This document shows, piece by piece, positions 45,017 to 58,151 of a DNA stretch of 64,000 nucleotides. Made by a program: the position numbers and the translations under genes. Every line of letters begins with the position of its first letter. Positions within the stretch are counted from its first letter, which is position 1. Source of the stretch: Capitulum mitella (lineage: Eukaryota > Arthropoda > Thecostraca > Pollicipedomorpha > Pollicipedidae); NCBI GenBank assembly GCA_030062745.1, contig CP099849.1, positions 23,734,144 through 23,798,143 of the forward strand, in the 5' to 3' direction. A model generated the notes under the pieces. That model made no database searches, was not told the DNA's origin, and saw nothing but the letters and a program-made list of their open reading frames with translations.

Positions 45017-48000
45017 CTACACGTAAGACAACACACGATCGTTAGCTGAGACGAGCGCACGCCATTGGCCACAACACAATGTGGGAGGATGAGGGACAGG
45101 ATTAAGGCTCTCTCGCAGCTCACGAACGTCCTCACACCCATTCGGCCATTCGTACTAAAGCATGCACGCCAGCAGTGCCTATTCAATCCGTCCCCTGTCG
45201 GTCCCCAGTCAGCAGAGCTGCGCGCGCAACCTGGCGACATCGCCCCGAAATGCTGGAACGTCGCTGAAGAACTGAAGGTCTGTAGCATGGTAGCTCCTGA
45301 GAGTGGCGCGGCCCTGCGCCTCGCTCTTGGAGTTTTCGTTTCTGCAAGGCGGTCGCAAATGTCGCCAAAAATACACCTGAAACGAACCGAATACTGGTCA
45401 CCAGTCAAGTAAGATTAGCAGGGTTCTGACGCAGTATGTGCCAAGAAATACAGCCACAAACCCAAAGGAAATAAGTTACGTCCAACTAATTATTTCGGTT
45501 GCGCACGCGACAAATCCTGCTACTGTGTCATGCGGACGCTCCTAGGAACGATATTCTGCGCTGTGCGACGACAAAGGTGAGACAGAAAAGTTTCGAAGTG
45601 GTGAAGATATATCCCAGCTTCCGAAGAATGTCAGACCCTTCAGCGTCAATCAGGAATGGTGCAACAGGATCCCAGGTTAGCATCCGGAATGCTTGGGTGA
45701 CTCGTTTTCGGGGAATCACCGAATCGCCGTTAAAGTGCATTTAAAAAGAAAAACAGTGCATTTCTCTCGACATTTGCCTTTCACCATGTGGTGGTCCTTT
45801 CGGGCCCCGTTAAAGTCTATTTATCATATTAGCGAGTTTGATAGTGCAGCGCCAGTCATGCTTCGCCTGTCATGCAATTTAGGTATCGAACATTCCAGGA
45901 CGTAACATCGGGCTCAGTGGAAAAATAAGTCTGCGAATCATGCGAGAATATATATGTAATAGAATATAGAATATAAATAGATATAACGATGTAAGTAATG
46001 AGTCTACATCCATTACTTTTTAGATCATAGCACATTTTCCTGCTGCTTAGCATGACCATACCAGGAGCTCTACGAGATGTTCTTCAAATACTCCAAGGCA
46101 ACTGAATGTGCCACGGCCGCGACAGCAGCTCAGCGGGCTCTGTCGCGCCACTTGTGATACCTAACGGAGGCGGTGGTGCCCATAGCACTGGGCAGCCCAC
46201 GGATCTCGCCGCCGGTGAAAGCTGAGATGGCAGGGCGAATCCTCAGCACAGCAAGGCCAGAAAGCTTCGTTCTCGGCAAGCCCCTGTTCCCGGAGCTGAC
46301 GGCAGCTACCAGTCTCCCGGACCTCGTGGGACCAAGCTCATGGTGCGCCTTTGAAATCCTCAGCATGGATCCAGACTGGATGGAGCGAGACCCAAGCGAA
46401 TGAGGAGCTAGATCCTTCATATCAAATGACCCCAGTGAAAGGGCAATAAAGCTGATACGGGATTTTACTGACAGAACTCACCACGAAGATAAGCTGCAGG
46501 CCTTGCTGCAGACCAAAGAACACTACTGCCAGAAGCGTCCAAGCTTGGCGAAAGCTGCGCTAGTGTAAGGTGCTTAAAAGCCTTGGTGTTACAAGGCATA
46601 GAAATAATGTTAAGGAGTGTTCATTATACGTATGTCACCATACGCCGAACAATAAACTTCGATGAGTTTTAAATGCTATTTGTTAGAAACATCAACGCCT
46701 TCCACACCGATATATAAACGGAACGTCAGAAACAGCAGGGTTCGAGCCCTGAACCCCAAACAATTAATGGAGAGCTGTAAAAGTGTTATGGTCAGTAAGC
46801 ACATTGATTACGCTCAAATTACCGCAGTCGGTGCAGAACAAGTACGGTGGCTAAATGTGTGGTGTTAGCTTTCTGTTTTCAACGTCAAGTAAACGGAGAC
46901 TTGAACGCCAAAAATGCATGTCATTTTTCGTTTTCATGTTTGTTTGTTTCACGTCTCTTTATTTGTTTTTCTAGAATAGCTGAATCTCCATTAATTTTGC
47001 CTTTATCTTCCTAACTCCTTCACGGCAGGTCCTACAATTCACCAATTAATGGGAAACCGTTTTTGCGCGTTAGTTTTGAGGAAAACTTATTTTTCGGTCG
47101 GTCTACTGCACATGTGTCGTTTTCTTGTAGCAGGTCATTGACTAAATATCGGGTGATGCACGAAAAGTCGGAAAAGGTGCTGTTTTTTGGTGTTGAAGAA
47201 CACCAAAAATATGCGCTCCAAGAACATTTTATGCTCCAAAAGTTTTATCTTCTGCCTCAATTAGAAGGTTACATCATAACCATACTGACAAATTCCTATC
47301 TTTGCAAGCAAATGACTTTGCCTCCATTCCGTGACAAGCAGGTATGATGTCATAAATGACTTACACTAACAACACTAACTCAAGCCAACATTACTCTTTG
47401 CAAAATTCGGTACTCCAAAACAAGAATTATACTCCGACACCAACAACAAAAACAAAGTTTCCAACCTTGGGTGCACGTCGTCTTTGATACATCAAGCTAG
47501 TGGAAACTGCGGATTTTTCACGCACATCATTTGAGTTGAATATTCATATCAGGGGTGTGGTTTCCTATTTTACTGTGGGTGTCCCGGCACCAGCAAAGTG
47601 GAAATAGGCACTCATTATATGGCTTGGGCATCCACAACTTTAAATCATGTTTGAATGTTCTAACATAGTCATATTCTTAGGCCCATGGCCTAAACCGCCT
47701 AAAATAAGCTTTATCAGCAATAATCGGAACCTATTTACTCCACTGTCACCTACCAATTGCTTTCCTCCACCACCCTCCAAGTAATTGTGTGAAGCTGGGT
47801 CCTGGAGCAAGGTCCCCAATTACAGGGAATGTAATAGGTCTACTCGGATCGTAATTTTTATCTGTACATGTGCAGATAAAAATCACGATTGGAAAGGGCA
47901 TTTTTACGAATCAAAACGTAGGTTCCATTCGTTCTTGCCAACTCGCTCTCGCTAACTCATAGTTTATTGGAGTAAGTACGCTGGCTGCCAGCCCAAGTTT

Positions 48001-48655
48001 AATCTATTTGCCGCAGTTTCTTTTCACCACTAGAATCACCGACAAAACGTGTTAACGTATCGTTAGCCTCAGCGATGTCGAAGTTGGCAGCAGCTGATGA
48101 GCAACGAAATTATGAAGGTGGCCATCATGGATTCCGCTGCAGTTCCAAGAGATTCCCCGCAGGCATGCATTACGTGAATAGGTCGAAATACTTTGGTGTT
48201 GTTTGTCAAAACAATCGTCGCTGCCGTTTACAACTGCGTCTGTTACAGCAAGACAGACTGTTGGGTAAGCATCGGAATTCGTTTCTCTGAACTTATGGGA
48301 CAAACGCCTGTCACGACCCCCTCCCCCAATATGCCATGTAGGATGTCTCCAAATGCCTTTTGGGTACCCACAATTATTTTCCAAAAACCACACCAATGGT
48401 TTTATATGCATATGCATATTATATCATATGCATATTAGACTGACAACAGTCAACACATACCGATCAGAATCATATAGCAATCACATCCGTATTTATTAGC
48501 ACCATAACATGGTAATCAGCAATGTTTGGACATAATTTTAACCAACCACTCATTTGACGAAACCTTTCGTCAGAATTCGTCATATTCAAAGCACCCTTAC
48601 CTCTCAACTGTTTCCAGCTGATAGCGGTTCTGTCCAGATGGTCTCTGCCATCATC
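45017..48655. other. Upstream of the receptor exons; no confident gene
   Basis: The 5' exons and promoter of the minus-strand receptor should lie here or further right, since the exon at 45016 begins mid-frame after an acceptor. I found no signal-peptide-like exon that joins in phase. Apart from the fragment at 46084-46405 the region looks non-coding. Confidence 0.4.
46084..46405 (+). pseudogene. Degraded coding fragment, possibly transposon-derived
   Basis: Reads QRALSRHL, stop, YLTEAVVPIALGSPRISPP, later DLVGPSSWCAFEILSMDPDW and DPSE, then TGA. The pair RHL-YLTE..VPIAL and LVGPSSW..FEIL looks like a conserved protein with one in-frame stop. It reminds me of proteins repeated in invertebrate genomes near mobile elements, but I cannot name a family. 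Confidence 0.3.
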
Positions 48656-48689
48656 CGATCCTCCATTTCCCGTAGAAGCTACTGTTCTG

Positions 48690-49145
48690 CCGACAGAGAG
48701 CGCGTGTCAGGACTGAATCCGCCGACAGAGAGCGGCGGCCGGGCCTGACTCTGCCGACAGAGAGCGGCGGCCGGGCCTGACTCTGCCGACAGCGGGAGGC
48801 GGCCGGGCCTGACTCCGCCGACAGAGAGCGGCGGCCGGGCCTGACTCTGCCGACAGAGCGGCGGCCGGGCCTGACTCTGCCGACAGAGAGCGGCGGTCGG
48901 AGCTGACTCTGCCGACAGCGGGAGGCGGCCGGGCCTGACTCCGCCGACAGAGAGCGGCGGCCGGGCCTGACTCTGCCGACAGAGCGGCGGCCGGGCCTGA
49001 CTCTGCCGACAGAGCGGCGGCCGGGGCTGACTCTGCCGACAGAGAGCGGCGGCCGGGCCTGACTCCGCCGACAGAGAGCGGCGGTCGGAGCTGACTCTGC
49101 CGACAGCGGGAGGCGGCCGGGCCTGACTCTGCCGACAGTGAGCGG
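48690..49145. repeat. 32-bp GC-rich minisatellite
   Basis: About 14 copies of a 30-34-bp unit, TCTGCCGACAGAGAGCGGC plus GGCCGGGCCTGAC, with variants (ACAGCGGGAGGC, ACAGAGCGGC, GGTCGGAGCTGAC). Long minus-strand frames across it are repeat artefacts. Confidence 0.92.
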
Positions 49146-49400
49146 TGGCCGGGCCTCTGCCGGGCCCGGGGCGGCGGCAACTGCCCCTGTCCGCTCCGCG
49201 TCGGCCGTCTCCGGGGCAGCCGCATAACAGGGCGCTGTGTTGTGGCGCCCGCTCCGTCTCCCAGCTACCGCCGGCTCAATACGGCAGCGGAGCCGCCGGC
49301 GCCAAGCTCCGACCCGCCCGGGCAGCGGCCGACCGTGCCGGACCGACGTCGCCCAGGCCTGAGGTCGCCGCTCCAGGTCTGGCCGCATCAGGCCAACGCG
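49146..49400. promoter_or_regulatory. GC-rich, CpG-rich island (possible promoter)
   Basis: Unique GC-rich sequence in otherwise AT-rich surroundings, immediately right of the minisatellite. Its position upstream of the minus-strand receptor makes a promoter or first exon possible, but no TATA, start codon with signal peptide or splice link was found. Confidence 0.25.
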
Positions 49401-50396
49401 TATGCTTGCCTCGTTAAGCTTAATCTCCCGACAGCTCCCACTGGCAAGGCACTCATCGGAAACGCATCGGATGCGGAGCCGGTGCATCCACATTCGCTGT
49501 GTCCCAGGCGACAGTAGTATCCAGTCCAAGGTCGAGTCAAGGATTTCTCTTTTGGGTGACGAAAGGCCAGACAAATTAGGGCAAGCTCAATATTCGCATT
49601 CGATACTTCAAAGACCTGCAATGGCCCAAATTGATTCCAAGTGCATTCTTTCTAGAAAACTGTTCATTATTATTGTCCCGGAATCTCCGCCAGCGGAAGT
49701 AGACATGATTCTCCTCCTTACGGGTGGTATTTTGTGAAAAGATAGGTGCAGCCCTAAGATACCTACTGCCCATCAACTTAACTCCCCAAACGTAAATTCT
49801 CGCAGCTGACTAGGCCCATTTTATTCCGCCTGGTGGCAGCTTTTTAGTGCATTGTTTTAGAAATGATTCCATTACCACATTCAGTAATTCACGTTATGTC
49901 TATAGCACTTGCCATCAAATATGACCTTTTAAATGTGTTGTACAGAATAGTTCCAACAACAGTTGCGTGGTTACGGAACAATTATAGTCATATCCCGTTC
50001 CATCTTTTAATTTTCCAGGCTTATTTTAATCATCGGTGGAGACCAAATACATATTGGTAGGGCATGAAGATATATACGGACTCCCCCCATCACCCTCACT
50101 GTAAGATCTCGCCTTCTTGGGTATCGACGTCATATATCTGGTTGGACGAAGACGATGCATGCTCAACGAAATTCTGACTACGTATTTGCGTTTCGGCAAT
50201 GCTTCGGCAATCTTCGGATAGGGTTGGCCAAATCTTGACTGAAACTGCGAATGGCCAAAGCGCTTGGCGCTTGACCTCCGTAATCAATGTGGCAAATGTC
50301 TCTACTCTTTTGTGAAAGTTTCAGTTCTTCACAGTGCAAAATAATATGCTATCCTTCTTAAAGTTTTTCTTGCTCTTTATCACAAATCCCCATACC
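49401..50396. other. Intergenic, nothing recognised
   Basis: Only short overlapping open frames. No repeat structure or conserved motif is visible. Confidence 0.5.
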
Positions 50397-50404
50397 CAAC
50401 AGCC

Positions 50405-52974
50405 GGGGGCGGATTCAGGATTCCGCCAGGGGGGGGAATGGTCAGCACGGGATCCCCTCCCCGCCAGGACTTCCCATTTTTTTGCTCTTCAGATATGAAA
50501 AAGCGTTCGTCTGTTCGGGTCCAGTCTGAAATATTCGATGCAATTTTGCGCGTTTTATCATATAAAGTAACCGACAAAATTCAAACTCGCCACCTCATTT
50601 GGGAAAATTTTGCGTTTCGTTTTCATACAAAGTCGCCGGAATATGACAAAAACGGCGGGTTTTTAGGCGGCTGCGCCCCTTCCTCCATCTGAAATGTCCC
50701 TGTATCTGGTACAGGAGCCCTTTGCCCCCTTGTAGCTTCTGGGGACTTTTATGACAGTTTTTTGGTGGTCTCGGGTCGTCTGCCGTGCCAGGACCCTATA
50801 GTGATCTCAGGTTTCATTTTGACAATGTCACGTGTCCCTCGGGACGTCTCAGGCGCTCCTTTGGCAGTTTCAGGGACACTTCGGTAGTTTCAGGGACACT
50901 TAAGCCACCTCGGGTTCCCTCCTGTCGTCCTCTGGGGAGTTTTTGCCGTCTAGGAGGCTCCTCAGGTAGTGACATGGGCCCTCTACAAGTCTCTCTCTGC
51001 CGTGACAGAGGCGCCTCTGGCAATGTTTTAGATCCTTTGACCGTTTCAGAAGCTGTCTGGACGTCTCAAGGCTTAGCATTTTCAGGGGGCTCTCTGGTCG
51101 TCTGGGTGGCCCCTATTAAAGACTGCCAGTGAGCGGTCTCAAAGGCCGCTCTCTATGAGTCTCAGTGAACCCCTTTTTGTCCTTGGTGGTCCTTTTCTTC
51201 TCTCTGGGGAACATATTTTCCGTCTCATGAGCCCTCTGGTTGTTACAAAAGATCTTTTTGGCGATTTCAGGGCCCCTGAGCAGTATCATGGGACCTCTGA
51301 ACGTCTCCGTTACTCTCCATGACAATATCAGGGGTCTTCCTCTGCTACATGGGGATTCTGTCAGTCAGGGCCCCACTGGCAGTCTCGGGTGGACCTTTTG
51401 TATGCCAGGAGCCCGCCTAACACACTCGGGATCTCTCTAGCCGCACAGAGCGCCCATACCGTCCAAGAGCTCCCCTTATCGTCTTTGCCTCGCAGGGACC
51501 CTGCGACCTTTTTGGAGGTCTCAGGGGCCATCTACCGTGTAATTGCCCACCCTGTCATCTCAGGACACACCTGACCTTCCCGGGTCCCCCTGACTGCATC
51601 AAGAATCATCAAGAACCCCTCGGGTTTTCAAAAAGACTAGTATAACCCATTTGGGCCTCTCCCGAGATTGAGAAGGTCACTGATGAATCGTTGTCCAGGT
51701 GGTCCCTCTGGCTGGCCAGGGTTCCCTTAAGCCGTGCTAAGCGCCCTGTTAAGCTCTTGCCATCTTAGGGGCCTCTCTGGCACTTTAAGCAATCTCATTG
51801 ACCCTTTGTCGTGTTGGGACCCCTCTTGCGGTCGCGGGGACCATTGGAGAGTTCCAGGGACTCTTATTCATCTCAGGGGCCATCTTGCCGTCTCAGGGTC
51901 TCATTAACCGTACCGGAGGTCCTCTGGCTGCATCAGGAGCCTTCAGTCTTTAACACAGCCCGTGAAATCCATTCGGAGCCCCCACTGACATTCCAGGGGC
52001 CTCTATGCCGTTCTAGGGACTCAGTCCTCATCTTGGCCGTCTCAGGCGCCCTGCGACCCTTTCCGGCGGACTCAGGGGCAATCGGACCTGTTGGGGCCCT
52101 GTTGTGGTCTCAGGGTCCCTTTGGAAGTTTCAGGGGCCCTTCCAGGGGCGCATCCAGCCGAAAATTCCGGGAGTCCTCACCCAGCGGTGCCCCCCCCCCA
52201 TTTCATGTGGAACCCCTGGACAACAAGGACTCTCCAAAGCCTGGCACGGACCCCACAGCCCGGCAGGGGTCCTATAGACCGGCAGGAGGTCCCAAGAGGC
52301 CAGCAGGGGGCCCCTGCATGCCGACAGGTGGCCGTCTACAGGCAGACAGAGTGCCCCTTTCGACCGGCAGAAGGCCCTACAGGCCGGCAAGGGCCACACA
52401 GGACTGAAGGGGTCTCCCTCCACAGGGCAGCTAGGACCCTTCCACGGTTGGGAGGGGTTCTCCAGGCTGGCAGGGATTTCTACAGACCGACAGGAGGTCC
52501 CTGCAGGCCGACAGTGGCCCAAAAGCCCGGCAAGCGACCCCCTGCAGGCCGGCATGGGCCCCTGCAGGCCAGCAAGGGGCACCTTCAGGCCAGCAGGGTC
52601 CCTACAGGCTGGCAGAGGTAATTTTTATAAGAGTAATTTTCTATAACCTCCATATAATCCACCAGGCGGCGGTGGGTGCCCTTTTCAGACATTCCGGGGG
52701 GTCCCGGTCTGTCCTGTCTTGTGGCCCTTAGGACCCCCGAGCTGTCCCCTAACCCCTTCTATGCGTTTCAGGGATCATGTAGCCCTCCCAGAGGCTCCCT
52801 GAGTGCATCAAGAACCCGTCATGTTTTTATAGCAACCCCGTGAAACTTATACGCGGCCCCTTCGGGGCCCCTTTTAAGTTTGAGAGGGCCTTTTTCGGGC
52901 CGGCATGAGAGGGGCCCCTTCTCAGGCCTGGGGGGAGGGGGTGATCGCACCATCCCCCCTTGGATCCACGCCTG
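50405..52974. mobile_element. hAT-like non-autonomous element, 2.57 kb, copy 2
   Basis: Left end GGGGGCGGATTCAGGATTCC, right end (inward) CAGGCGTGGATCCAAGGGG, with flanks CAACAGCC (50397-50404) and CAACATCC (52975-52982) matching at seven of eight. It is homologous to the 40393-43155 element from the left end through the CAGGG-rich core. Shared landmarks are AGATATGAAAAA, AATATGACAAAAACGGCG, TGACAGAGGCGCCTCTGGCA and CTCGCAGGG.CC.TGCGACC. A further C-rich block near 52190 with CCAGGGGCGCATCCAG may mark a nested insertion, and 52230-52620 is a CAGGCCGGCAGGGG-type minisatellite. Confidence 0.75.
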
Positions 52975-52982
52975 CAACATCC

Positions 52983-55380
52983 CCGTTTCCTTGGAAAAGC
53001 TATCACACAAGCTTCTTTCATTATCCCCATATTCCGAAATGGTCAAAACTATTCAAAGGAGCCCTAACTAACACCAGCAATGACATTTCGTTAATTTAAA
53101 AATAGGATTGGAACGGCCCGCACTTCTGGTGTTGAAAATGCCAATAATCCTAAAATTTAGCATTAGGCCTATGATAATGCATGGAAAGAATGGACTTGAA
53201 TTGTTCCTGGTATCACCAATAACTTGGACACGATTCCTCCTCTGCTCAAGGACGTTTGGTTTCATCGTCGATAAATGACGGGGCCTAGTAACAAATGGGT
53301 TTGCACAGGTCTACGGAGGTCGGTTCGAAACTGAAGGCAACATTTTGGGTGTTTTGAGGGGAGTCCATGGAACTAAGTTCATATCTCAACTGAATTTCAA
53401 GCAGTTTCAGAGTATACCAAAACTTAAAAGTCGTCCCGTCGATAGCGGCGGAAGGTATTAGACAAGAGACGGGGCGCCTGCTACTTTTTGGACCATTTCC
53501 TTCCACGCAACGCCATAGGGTAAGTATTCAATTTCGGTTAAAATGGCACGGTGCCCCCCCCCCCCTGCCCACCCCCGCTTCCCGTTTCGCCGCCTGCGTG
53601 TCCAATCCAATGACAAACCCTTTTAAATAATTTTTGCAGTGTGGTGGCGCACAAGGACGGATCCAGACCATGTGCTAAGGGGGGCTAAATCCCCAATCAT
53701 GTAGTCTATTTTTCCCTTAAATGTTGGTTTTCTAACCAAACTGTAGTCGCTTCGTTCCTCCGTTTTGAAAAACTGGCATGCATTAAAACATATTTCGAAG
53801 GAAAAAATACAGATTTCCGTCCGGAAAGGAGAGCAAAAGGCATGTTGCCTCTCCTTTTCCAACGAAAGGGGGCCATGGCCCAATGCCCCCCCCCTTGTTG
53901 ATATGCCATTGATGACGTCCGATTTATGTATGGCTGTATTTTGGGCGCCATTAAGTAAAACGTAGCGAGTCAATTTGCAGCACCACTGATGAAAAGTACT
54001 TTTGAACCTTCCGCGCCGCCAGTTGTTGACCTTACTTGTTTGATTCACTGAAACAAATCAGCGAGTAAGCTAGCCGTATAACGGACGGAAACGATATCAC
54101 GAGTTTTCCTAACGGAGGTGAAACGTAGCTGAATCCCTCTCTTCACCTTAGGGGTGCCCTGTTTCATGCATGGTTTCAGCTTTGAGAGGCCCCCCTTAGC
54201 TGGAGACTGAACGGGTAGAGTGCGTCGCATTCTCGACAATTAAGCGGAACAGACATGGCCCAGGAATGCTGACCCCTCCTCCACCGGAATCATTTAAAAG
54301 TCAGAACAGGGCCCCTTGTAAGGGAATTCGACGGGGGAAGTTAACTCATCGCATCAATTTCATTGCTGTTTCCCACAAAAAATTGCCTTTGAAGCAGTCT
54401 AAACGAACATGTCCTTCTTATGTGATGAAAAAATAGTTTCTTGAGTAACACAACCTTTCAGTAGTAAGTACGAAGTATCATTAAAACAATTTGGAATGCG
54501 CCTGGGATTGCCCACACAAATGGCAGGCAGTGGTCCCTAAAACTGCAAAGAAAAGGGAACATGCCATATTTTGCATGAATGTGATCAGATTGAGACTGGA
54601 CTTTTTGATGATGATATATCAAGACAAACAGGAGACACACGAAGTGTCTGCTCAACGACGTGGTATCCCAAAGGCCACGCCTCCAAAGCTGAAAGCTCAT
54701 CATTATCAACATCACTCATTTTGGATCATGTGAGAAGAATCTGAACATTTGGCTCAGGGCTACATTATTCCACAATTAGGCAATATTTATGGAAAACTTA
54801 GAAAACTTTACCGGCGTGGGAATGTCTGGAGGTGTAAGTACGGCTGTAGGAACGCGACAAAAAGTGGGGGACCAATCGACCAGGAGGGGCGCCATCCTCC
54901 AAGGGGTCGCTGATCTCAAGCAGGGGTGCCGTCTATTTAGAATGAAATTTACTTACATATTTGCAGATACAAAGGCACATATACCAATGCATTTTAATCT
55001 TTAGGTACATGTACGCGGGCATGAGCGGTGCCAAGGAGCCAGATAAGATGCAGACGTTTTTCCTGTGAAAATGTGTTCCTGTGAAAACGTGACACTCTAT
55101 TTCAGATTTATGACTCATGTTTTCCAGTACTTTGTTTGCTGATACTGGTTCGAAACAACTGTGTCACATTTGATTTTTCCTCATAAAGCCTGCCCCATCT
55201 GGCCAACAGAGGTAAAAGCAGTTACCCAGGGTTAAAGGGATTTAGGCGTACCGGTATCCTTAAAATAGTGACGATAAAGCTAGCGGTCATTCGAGCTTTT
55301 TTCAGTTTAAATTGTAAGCTATGAGCATCACAAATACCTCACATTTCTCTAGCTGAACTCATGGAGATCCTCTAGAAGAA
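52983..55380. other. Intergenic, nothing recognised as a gene
   Basis: Contains a C-run at 53550-53563 and a transposon-end-like motif at 53652-53675 beside G-rich and C-rich blocks (to about 53905), probably a decayed MITE. Minus-strand frames at 53285-53506 and 53623-54048 show no recognisable domain. Confidence 0.45.
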
Positions 55381-56010
55381 TCCAGTGGGCCCTTCTCCGG
55401 TCTTAGGACCCTCCTCAAACATTCCTAGAAAACCCCTCAGAGCAATCAGAAAAACATTTTTGAATCAACGAGGAAATGGCCGAGGGGTCCCGAGAAAATG
55501 TTTGAGATGCACTGAAAATACCAAGGGCCCTATCAAAAGCTCGAGGAGTTACAAAATTCCCCCTCAGCGCTTTGGATGAACTGAAGGAATGGTCTTCTCT
55601 TGGACCTGAGAGTTCCTTCTTCAATTCATCTCGAAGACTCAATGGATTCTTTTTGCGACGCCTTCAGGCTTTTGAGGGGCTCCGAACATTCAGAAAAGGA
55701 GTTTTGAGTCGGAACAAGGGTTTGTTTGAGAGGCCCTCCGAAAATATGAATGGGCATGTCAAAACGCTTCAAGGCCCGCAAAACTCCAAAGAGCTCTTTA
55801 AATTAGCTCAAAGAGGGGTTCTCCCTGAAGCCCAAGGAAACTCCTTCGAACAAAAGTCCTTCAAAGTCCTTGAACAGGAATCACTGGATTCATTTCGAGG
55901 GCCTTGCCACTTTCAGAGGGCACCTCATACGTCCAGAAAAGGATACACCGGGCGAGGAAATGCTTGAGGCCCCTTTCAAAATACCAAGGACCCCTTGCAA
56001 AGACCCCTTG
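55380..56010. repeat. Degenerate CTC-AAGG/CAGAG-type repeat
   Basis: Loose repeats of short phrases (CTCAGAGC, CTTCAAGGCCC, CCTCGAGG, CTTTCAGAGGGC) resemble the style of the cores at 40.8-42.4 kb and 50.7-52.1 kb, but I could not align them directly. A 131-codon plus-strand frame here is likely incidental. Confidence 0.4.
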
Positions 56011-56017
56011 TCAAGAG

Positions 56018-56460
56018 AGCCCACGGTCAGCTCACGTTCAGCCCACGGCCAGCCCATAACAGCAGCCACTTCAAAAACGTCTCAAAATACACCACACCAT
56101 GAATCTCGGCGAGCTGAACGCCATGACGTCATCCAGTGCTCGGTGCATCCCACACTTTGTCCTCAAGAGCTAATTAAGGAATTACCACCTTGAATTGCAA
56201 ATAGTCACCGAATAGGGCTTGCCGCATATTGAAACGAATGGTTTTTGACTCTTCAGTTTAAAAATATCCTTTTCTTACCGATAACTATGTCACGTTTTGA
56301 GTGATCGACAAATTACTGCTCAGCTCACGCTCAGCCCATAAAAGTGGCTCCTTCAAAAACGCTCAAAACGCACTACATTATACATCTCGACCAGCTGAAA
56401 GGAATGTGGTAGGCTCCAACGCCCGGTGTGTCCAATAGTTTGGCTTCAAGAGCCAAAGTG
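56018..56460. repeat. Tandem duplication, about 290-bp spacing
   Basis: Segment 56024-56175 (CAGCTCACGTTCAGCCCA, CTTCAAAAACG.CTCAAAA, ATCTCG.C.AGCTGAA) recurs at 56317-56455 with substitutions. Confidence 0.75.
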
Positions 56461-56539
56461 TCGATCAACAGCATGGGTTCTCAAATACGAACCAAATGCG
56501 TTCAAAAGAACCTTCTTTGTCAGCCATGTCCAAAGGTAC

Positions 56540-58104
56540 CCTTCGTTAGTTGGTATCTCCTCAACTTTTTAAACAGCATGCATACTGATTCGGTTTTCCT
56601 CCTAATGCTCTATTTGCCCTAGGCTTTGACAATGAGGGCAACGGTGGGTACTTTGTCGGTTGCTACGATTACCCTCATTTTTGGTGTATGGGTACTTATA
56701 TCGAAGATACATGGCCAGACAGTCAAATTTCCCGCGTGCATTGATATTCTCACCAATCAGAAAGGGTGAGTTTGTCACGAAAACTCAGATCCGATCAAAT
56801 GCGGTCAAGGAGCACCTCAAAAGATTCTCCATGAAAAAGGTGGCCTCATAGCTACCTTTTTGTTAATCTATATCCTTTCAACTTTTAGAGAAGCATGGCT
56901 ATGGATTCGGTTTTCCACCTAATGCCTTATTTCCCACGAGCCTTAGCATTGGAGGCAAGGGTCGGTGTTTGGCTGGCCCCCATAATTTTTGTTGCTTTTG
57001 GTTTATGGGTACCCCTACATGGTCTTGGGTGTACTGATGTTTTTACCGATGAGTGGGAGTGAGAGCTTCTCACCAAAATCAAGATTCTTGTAAATGCGGT
57101 GCAGTAGCATCTCGAACGACTTCCCGTGTCAAAGTGAACTCAAAACTACCTTTTGTTTATTTATATCCTTTCAACTTTTCGAGTAACATACTTAAGGATT
57201 AGGTTTTCCACCTAATGATGCTGTATTTCCCACGGGCATTAGCATTGGAGGCAACGGTCTGTATTTGGCCGGCCCTCATGAGTTTTGTTACGTTTGGTTT
57301 ATGGATACCCCTACCAAAGCCAGATAGCCTGGCAGTCAAATTTCGCGGGTGTACTGATATTCTCACGGCTTACAGGATGTAAGAGTTTCTCACCAAAATT
57401 TAGATCCGATTAAATGCGGTCAAGTAGCATCTCAAACGACTCTCCGTGTCAAGGTGAGCTCAAAACTAGGGTTTGTTGATTTATGTCTTTTTGATTTCCG
57501 GGTAGAATGGATATGGATTCGGTTTTTCTCCTTATGCTCTCTTTCTCATAGGGGTTAGTTAGCATCGAAGGCAACAGTCGGTATTTTGCCAGCGTCTATA
57601 GTTTCTTCCCATTTTCGGTGTATGGGTACCCATATCAAACATACATGGCCTGGAAGTCGAATTTCCCGGGTGCATTGATATTCTCACTAATCAAAGGGGG
57701 TGGGAGTTTCTCCTACTATAATTCAGATTTCCCCAAATGCGGTCACGTAGCTTCTTAAACAACTCACAGTGTCAAGCTGAGCTCAAGAGTACCTTTTGTT
57801 TATCTTTATATTTTCAACTTTTCGAGTAACGTGCTTATGGATTCGGTTTTCCACCTAATGCTTTATTTTCCAAACACTTTAAGCATTCGGGGCAACGGAC
57901 GGCAATTGGGCGGTCCCTACGATTTTCATTATTAATGGCGTAAGGGTGCATATACCGAAGACACATGGCCTGGCGGTGAAATTCCCCGGGTGCATTGGTA
58001 TTTTCACCGAACAGAGAGGGTCAGAAGTCCTCACCAAACTTCATATCCGACTAAACTTAGTCAAGTAGCGTGTAAAACGACCCTCCGATGAAGCTGAGGA
58101 CTAC

Positions 58105-58151
<47 letters not shown>

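Noticed and set aside
48651-49574. 307-codon minus-strand frame
   Set aside because: Reads through a 32-bp tandem repeat and a GC-rich island; the peptide is a simple arginine/proline repeat.
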